A DNA stretch of 9,766 bases from Candidatus Solibacter sp. (GTDB taxonomy: Bacteria > Acidobacteriota > Terriglobia > Bryobacterales > Bryobacteraceae). Below the pieces are notes generated by a model. The model saw nothing but the letters and a program-made list of their open reading frames with translations. It had not been told where the DNA came from and did no database searches. The position numbers and the translations under genes are program-made. Every line of letters begins with the position of its first letter. The stretch's first letter is position 1. The stretch covers positions 1 to 9,766 of the forward strand of contig JADGNT010000124.1 in assembly GCA_017883345.1 (NCBI GenBank), in the 5' to 3' direction. Positions 6,328 to 9,766 of the stretch are shown in pieces.

Positions 6328-8094
6328 ATGGAGCCCCAATCTTATGCCTTCGGCCCGTTCCGGCTGGTACCCGGCGAACGCATTCTGCGCCGCGGCAACC
6401 AGGTTCTGCCCCTGCCCCCCAAAGCCTTCGAGACACTGCTGCTATTAGTGCGCAACCCCGGCCATCTGATGCGCAAGGAAGATCTGATGACGGCGCTGTG
6501 GCCCGACAGCTTCGTCGAAGAAGTCAGCCTGGCGAGTAAGATCTCGCTGTTGCGCAAGGTTCTGGCGGAAGCCGGCGCCGCCGGCGGTTATATTCAAACG
6601 GTTCCCAAACTGGGGTATCGCTTTCTTCCCCCGGTAACTCAGACCTGGGCTTCCGGCCCGGCGGTGGGAACTCCAATGCGGGCTGAGGAGGCGGCGCCGC
6701 CCGAACCGGCGATCCGGTTTATCGCACTTCCATTCAGCGTGCTGAACGGCGATGAGCGGGCCGGCTTCCTGGAACATAGCCTGCCCGAGGCGATCTCGGC
6801 GTCACTGGCGGGGCTGCGCTCGCTCACGATACGTTCCAGCCTGCTGGCCGCGCGCCTGGCCGAAGCCAACCCGGACCCCAGGCACATCGCGCGGGAAGCG
6901 GATGTAGACATGGTGCTGGCGGGAACCGTCCTGTGTGAGGGCGATCAGGTGCGGGTCAGCGCGGAATTGATCCACGCACCCTCCGGCACGCTGGTCGGGT
7001 CTTATGTCTGCCAGACCAGGCTCGACAACCTGATCGAGGTGCAGGACAGCCTGGTGCGCGGCATCGTGGAATTGCTGGTGCTGCGCTTGACCGAGCGCGA
7101 GCGGCGGGTTTTGGCCAATAATGTGCCAGCTTCCGCGAGAGCCTACGAGTTCTACCTGCGCGCCAACCATCTGCAGCGCCAGCGGACCTTGGAGAATCTG
7201 TCGATGGCGCGAGACCTATACCGCGAATGCCTGGACGAAGACCCGGACTACGCTCCGGCGTGGGCGCGTCTGGGAAGGTGCTATCGAACCCTGGAGAAGT
7301 TCGGCGTGGAGGGGCCGCAGAGCCTGGAATTGGCGAAGTGGGCTTTTCACCGCGCATTTGCGTTGAGTCCCGACCTGCCCATCGCGCACAATCTTTATAC
7401 GCAGTTCGAGGCCGATTCCGGGCACGCCCAGGCGGCCATGGTGCGGCTCCTGGGGCAAGCGGAGAGACATCCCAACGATCCCGAACTGTTCGGGGGCCTG
7501 GTTCAGGCCTGCCGTTACTGCGGCCTGCTGGACGAATCGGTCAGGGCGCACCACCGCGCGCGGCGTCTCGATCCGCAGATCGTGACCAGTGTGGCCCACA
7601 CCTTTTTCCTGCTGGGAGACTATGAGCGCACCCTCGAGTGGTATTCCCTGGGCTTTCGCTACTATCTGGATCTGGCAGCCATGGCCGCCGCCGGGCGGGA
7701 GGCCGAAGCCGCCGAGTTACTGGGCCGGCGCAGTTTTCCCGGCGGACCATTTCCGGCCATGATGGAGTCTCTGCGTTTCTTCCTCCAGGGCGACCATGCC
7801 CGAAGCCTTGAGATCGTGAGGCAGGCACTCGCCATGCCGACACCGGATCCGGAAGCCAAGTTCTACCTGACGCGGCAGTTGGCCCGAGACGGAGAGCATG
7901 CGGACGCTTTGCGGACCATACGCGACCTCGCGACAGAGGGGTACGTCTGCTCGACTGCGTTGCGATGCGATCCATGGCTGCGTCCGCTTGCCCGGCTACC
8001 GGACTTCCAGGACGTCCTGGATGAGATTCTCAAGCGCGAGGCGGACGCCAGAGCGGCCTTCCAGGCGGCAGGCGGCGATCGGGCTCTGGCGTGA
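6328..8094 (+). CDS. Winged-helix (OmpR/CadC-type DNA-binding) regulator with TPR domain
   Basis: 588 residues from ATG 6328. In-frame starts at 6247 (TTG) and 6250 (ATG) would add 26-27 residues of low-complexity sequence with no good ribosome site; I chose 6328 because the DNA-binding domain begins at once, as is usual in this class. Residues 6-102 are a Trans_reg_C winged helix: YAFGPFRL, LPPKAFETLLLLVRNPGHLM, KEDLMTALWPDSFVEEVSLASKISLLRKVL, and the terminal hairpin YIQTVPKLGYRF. Residues about 128-260 resemble the TolB/FlgO-like nucleotide-free domain often fused here (FIALPFSVLNGDE, DVDMVLAGTV). From about 269 to 540 are TPR-like helices (YEFYLRANHLQRQRTLENLSMARDLYRECLDEDPDYAPAWARLGRCY). 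There is no receiver domain and no membrane segment, so the signal probably comes through a protein or ligand bound by the TPRs. Its target is unknown; the divergent exported gene is the obvious candidate. Confidence 0.9.
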   Translation: MEPQSYAFGPFRLVPGERILRRGNQVLPLPPKAFETLLLLVRNPGHLMRKEDLMTALWPDSFVEEVSLASKISLLRKVLAEAGAAGGYIQTVPKLGYRFLPPVTQTWASGPAVGTPMRAEEAAPPEPAIRFIALPFSVLNGDERAGFLEHSLPEAISASLAGLRSLTIRSSLLAARLAEANPDPRHIAREADVDMVLAGTVLCEGDQVRVSAELIHAPSGTLVGSYVCQTRLDNLIEVQDSLVRGIVELLVLRLTERERRVLANNVPASARAYEFYLRANHLQRQRTLENLSMARDLYRECLDEDPDYAPAWARLGRCYRTLEKFGVEGPQSLELAKWAFHRAFALSPDLPIAHNLYTQFEADSGHAQAAMVRLLGQAERHPNDPELFGGLVQACRYCGLLDESVRAHHRARRLDPQIVTSVAHTFFLLGDYERTLEWYSLGFRYYLDLAAMAAAGREAEAAELLGRRSFPGGPFPAMMESLRFFLQGDHARSLEIVRQALAMPTPDPEAKFYLTRQLARDGEHADALRTIRDLATEGYVCSTALRCDPWLRPLARLPDFQDVLDEILKREADARAAFQAAGGDRALA

Positions 8095-8208
8095 CTGGTG
8101 ACGGGGTTGATCCGCGCAATACGACGGCGTTCACAGGAAAAGCGCGCGGCGACAAAACTACGTTGACCGGTGACCTTCTGGTTTCAGACGGACCACCCTG
8201 GATAGAGG

Positions 8209-8655
8209 TCAGGCGAGTGCCATCTCCCGCGGCGGCGCGATTTCCACTTTCGTGTGCAGTCGCACGTTGAGCGCATCGAGGATCTTGATGGCTCGTTCCA
8301 GCGTGATTCCGTAATACTCGTTGCGCTCGTCGCGCGATACCTGCGATTCATGCACGCCTAGCCTCTTGGCTAGCTCGCGCTGCGAAATCCCCTGAGCAAT
8401 GCGCAGAGAGATCAGGAGGTGACCGAACCCACGAAGGTTGTCGAGCTCTTCGAATTCGCCGCGCTTCAGACGTTCGTAGCTCTCGACTTCTTCCTGAAAT
8501 TGAAGGTGAAAAGACTCCATGGGGTCGATGACGCGCTTGATCTCCGCCTCGCTGAGACCAGCTTCCTTGAGCCGTGACCGATGGTCGGCGAGCCGGTTTC
8601 GCTCTGCTGCCAGGCGAGCGGACGCCTCTTGATATTCCGTCTCATTGCGAATCAT
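8209..8655 (-). CDS. XRE-type helix-turn-helix protein, putative antitoxin
   Basis: 148 residues, ATG at 8655, TGA at 8209-8211. The N-terminal half (residues 1-70) is a long charged helical region likely to form a coiled coil (MIRNETEYQEASARLAAERNRL and ESYERLKRGEFEEL). Residues 78-131 are a Cro/C1-type HTH: HLLISLRIAQGISQRELAKRLGVHESQVSRDERNEYYGITLERAIKIL. The start is certain: GGAGGTG (8660-8666 on the other strand) stands four bases upstream, and the ATG overlaps the stop of the nucleotidyltransferase-like gene by four bases (ATGA). Similar HTH proteins with the DERNEY signature are commonly encoded beside DUF6932 proteins. It probably neutralises its partner and binds the inverted repeats upstream of the operon; both roles are inferred. 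The gene lies second, the reverse of the usual antitoxin-first order. Confidence 0.88.
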   Translation of the reverse strand: MIRNETEYQEASARLAAERNRLADHRSRLKEAGLSEAEIKRVIDPMESFHLQFQEEVESYERLKRGEFEELDNLRGFGHLLISLRIAQGISQRELAKRLGVHESQVSRDERNEYYGITLERAIKILDALNVRLHTKVEIAPPREMALA

Positions 8656-9227
8656 GTCTCACCTCCATATTTGATTTTGACAATACCCCTCGGCTTGCCG
8701 TCGCGGCGGGACTGGCGAAAAACCGAAGGGAATTCCAGCTCGTGACCGTACTTGTCACGAATGCCGCTACCGATTCCGAGACCTGGCACGTGCGGATAGA
8801 GTTCCACCCGGTAGCGGTGCCACATCGGAAGTTGCTTCTTGGGATATCCGCGGTATGGCTTACGCGATGCCGGGTCCCATGTCCAAATCTTGAAAGGGTC
8901 GAGGAGGTTCAGTTGCCTCGACAGTTCGCCGGTTCTTAGCAGATCGAGGGAGCCAACGAAGTACCCGTCGATATCGTTGGGGTGATCCTTGTCTTCTGCA
9001 AACGAGCCATCGGCGAAGATGTCCCGAATGCCTGCCTGCCAGAGTTGCCGTGTCAGGATCTCCAGGTTCTTAATCAATTGCAGCCGCCAAGGCATATCCC
9101 AGGAAGACTGTTCCTGGGCTGTGCTGGGCCCGAATACGAGTACGGAATTCCGAAGTTCGTCGAAAGACACTTCGAAATCGCCCGGCGGCAGGAGACCGTC
9201 AGACTCGAAGGGTGGGATCAGAGGCAT
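8652..9227 (-). CDS. DUF6932-type nucleotidyltransferase-fold protein, putative toxin
   Basis: 191 residues, ATG at 9227, TGA at 8652-8654. It starts with IPPF and LLPPGDFEVSFDEL, the characteristic opening of DUF6932 proteins, then a helical segment (RLQLIKNLEILTRQLWQAGI) and a nucleotidyltransferase-like core, DIFADGSFAEDKDHPNDIDGYF. Gly74-Ser75 and Asp85/Asp87 match the GS...DxD motif of MNT-type enzymes, and all three key residues are present. Related folds in toxin-antitoxin systems transfer nucleotides to tRNA or to a partner protein, but activity has not to my knowledge been settled for this family. The C-terminal part is basic and aromatic (KKQLPMWHRYRVELYPH). It is the first gene of the operon and shares promoter and translational coupling with the HTH gene. 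No clear Shine-Dalgarno sequence precedes the ATG and the leader is only about 20 bases, so translation may be weak. Confidence 0.85.
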   Translation of the reverse strand: MPLIPPFESDGLLPPGDFEVSFDELRNSVLVFGPSTAQEQSSWDMPWRLQLIKNLEILTRQLWQAGIRDIFADGSFAEDKDHPNDIDGYFVGSLDLLRTGELSRQLNLLDPFKIWTWDPASRKPYRGYPKKQLPMWHRYRVELYPHVPGLGIGSGIRDKYGHELEFPSVFRQSRRDGKPRGIVKIKYGGET

Positions 9228-9250
9228 GGCATACTGTTCGGCCCATACAG

Positions 9251-9285
9251 TGACATATTAGCCTAACTTGACAAATATGTCAAGT
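9251..9285 (-). promoter_or_regulatory. Sigma-70-type promoter embedded in nested inverted repeats (TA operator)
   Basis: Read on the minus strand, TTGACA (9278-9283) and TAATAT (9255-9260) are separated by exactly 17 bases: a consensus -35 and a 4/6 -10. Two palindromes overlap it. The inner one, ACTTGACA-AATA-TGTCAAGT (9266-9285), has perfect 8-bp arms over the -35. The outer one, TGACATATT (9251-9259) against AATATGTCA (9274-9282), has perfect 9-bp arms spanning -35 and -10. A protein bound at either would block RNA polymerase, as expected for autorepression by the HTH partner. The start codon at 9227 lies about 28 bases past the -10. Confidence 0.82.
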
Positions 9286-9531
9286 CTATCGTTTGATACT
9301 GAAATTCAAACACACCATCCCGAACCCCAGGTTCACGCAGCGTCATCGTATGCCATCTGAGCTACAGGGTCAATTCAGCCTATTTCCCTTCGATGTGATT
9401 TGTCAATTACGTTGTTGCCCTCATAGGAGCATCCCTGTGGGATCGTCGCGCTTGCCGCCGAGGGGAATTCTTGGTCGTGGCGAGTCGATTCGCATCACGG
9501 ACCTCGTGGTCGGAACCAGACGCTCACACCC
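9286..9531. other. Gene-free, AT-richer gap
   Basis: I see no gene with coding character between the toxin-antitoxin control region and the partial membrane gene. A plus-strand open frame from 9293 is arginine- and proline-rich with no recognisable domain and no ribosome site. The gap holds a short hairpin, ATCCC-TGT-GGGAT (9431-9443), about 90 bases past the stop of the membrane gene, without a U-tract. It also holds a 13-base match to a tRNA D-arm on the minus strand (9353-9365) without the rest of a tRNA. Confidence 0.5.
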
Positions 9532-9766
9532 TCACCGCCGCCGCAGCGCCGAGCCCAGCGTGGCCGCGTCGTAGCCCGAGGGTGCCTCGCCGGTGGTGGC
9601 ATAGCGGTAGAGCGCCACGGTGAAGATCTCGCGCGCCGCGGTGAAGGCCGCCATCATGGTCGCGAACCAGGCGATCGCCGGCACAATGAAGATGGGGTAT
9701 CCGTTGGCGCCGAGCACGCCCAGCACGATGCCCGGAACCGCAAACAGCAGGCCCAGCCAGCCGAAC
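9532..9766 (-). CDS. C-terminal end of a membrane protein, possibly DUF6159 family (partial)
   Basis: The frame is open from the right window edge to TGA at 9532-9534, giving 77 visible C-terminal residues; the GTG at 9726 is therefore not a real start. Two membrane segments can be seen: WLGLLFAVPGIVLGVLGA and, after a short NGYP turn, IFIVPAIAWFATMMAAFTAA. These are followed by a cytoplasmic-type tail, REIFTVALYRYATTGEAPSGYD, and a basic end, ALRRR. The YRYATTGE.P.G(F/Y)D ending is reminiscent of DUF6159 integral membrane proteins, whose function is unknown; I recall this rather than prove it. Transcription runs in the same direction as the toxin-antitoxin pair but 300 bases separate them, and the pair has its own promoter, so they are probably independent. 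Confidence 0.7.
   Translation of the reverse strand, partial: FGWLGLLFAVPGIVLGVLGANGYPIFIVPAIAWFATMMAAFTAAREIFTVALYRYATTGEAPSGYDAATLGSALRRR

Noticed and set aside
9353..9365. Minus-strand GTAGCTCAGATGG, identical in form to a tRNA D-arm, with GGTTCGG about 40 bases further on
   Set aside because: No acceptor stem, anticodon stem or T-stem pairing could be formed around it, so it is not a tRNA gene. It might be a worn fragment of one, or chance; integration sites usually retain the tRNA 3' end instead.

Overview
The window looks like a piece of a GC-rich, soil-type bacterial chromosome, most likely an acidobacterium of the Solibacter/Bryobacter kind. That assignment is an inference from gene style: an ECF sigma / small membrane protein / DUF4252 cassette, a winged-helix regulator fused to TPRs instead of a membrane anchor, glycine/arginine-rich inserts in a glycosidase, and a secreted esterase with stacked Ig-like domains. 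No rRNA or other marker gene is present.

Layout. (1) 1-1775 (+): 3' part of a family 3 glycoside hydrolase whose reading frame is open to the left edge. (2) 1784-3077 (-): three overlapping genes in the order ECF sigma factor, single-TM putative anti-sigma factor, exported DUF4252 protein. They converge on the glycosidase with only 8 bp between stops. (3) 3159-5366 (+): secreted modular serine esterase (PHB-depolymerase-like catalytic domain, three Ig-like domains, a putative-Ig domain and a Ca-binding-type C-terminal module that seems cut short). It starts at TTG behind a strong Shine-Dalgarno sequence. (4) 5391-5493: four consecutive stem-loops between convergent genes, possibly a dispersed repeat or bidirectional terminator. 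(5) 5492-6115 (-): orphan exported protein. (6) 6116-6327: divergent control region with a 45-bp near-palindrome. (7) 6328-8094 (+): winged-helix/TPR transcriptional regulator. (8) 8209-9227 (-): two-gene toxin-antitoxin-like operon (DUF6932-type nucleotidyltransferase, then an HTH protein) with a near-ideal sigma-70-type promoter embedded in nested inverted repeats. (9) 9532-9766 (-): C-terminal end of a membrane protein that continues past the right edge.

The glycosidase and esterase suggest degradation of plant or microbial polymers. The sigma cassette and the wHTH-TPR gene are regulatory, but nothing in the sequence links either directly to the enzymes. The most system-like element is the nucleotidyltransferase/HTH pair with its own operator. 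The most unexplained DNA is the stem-loop cluster at 5391-5493 and the palindrome at 6146-6190.
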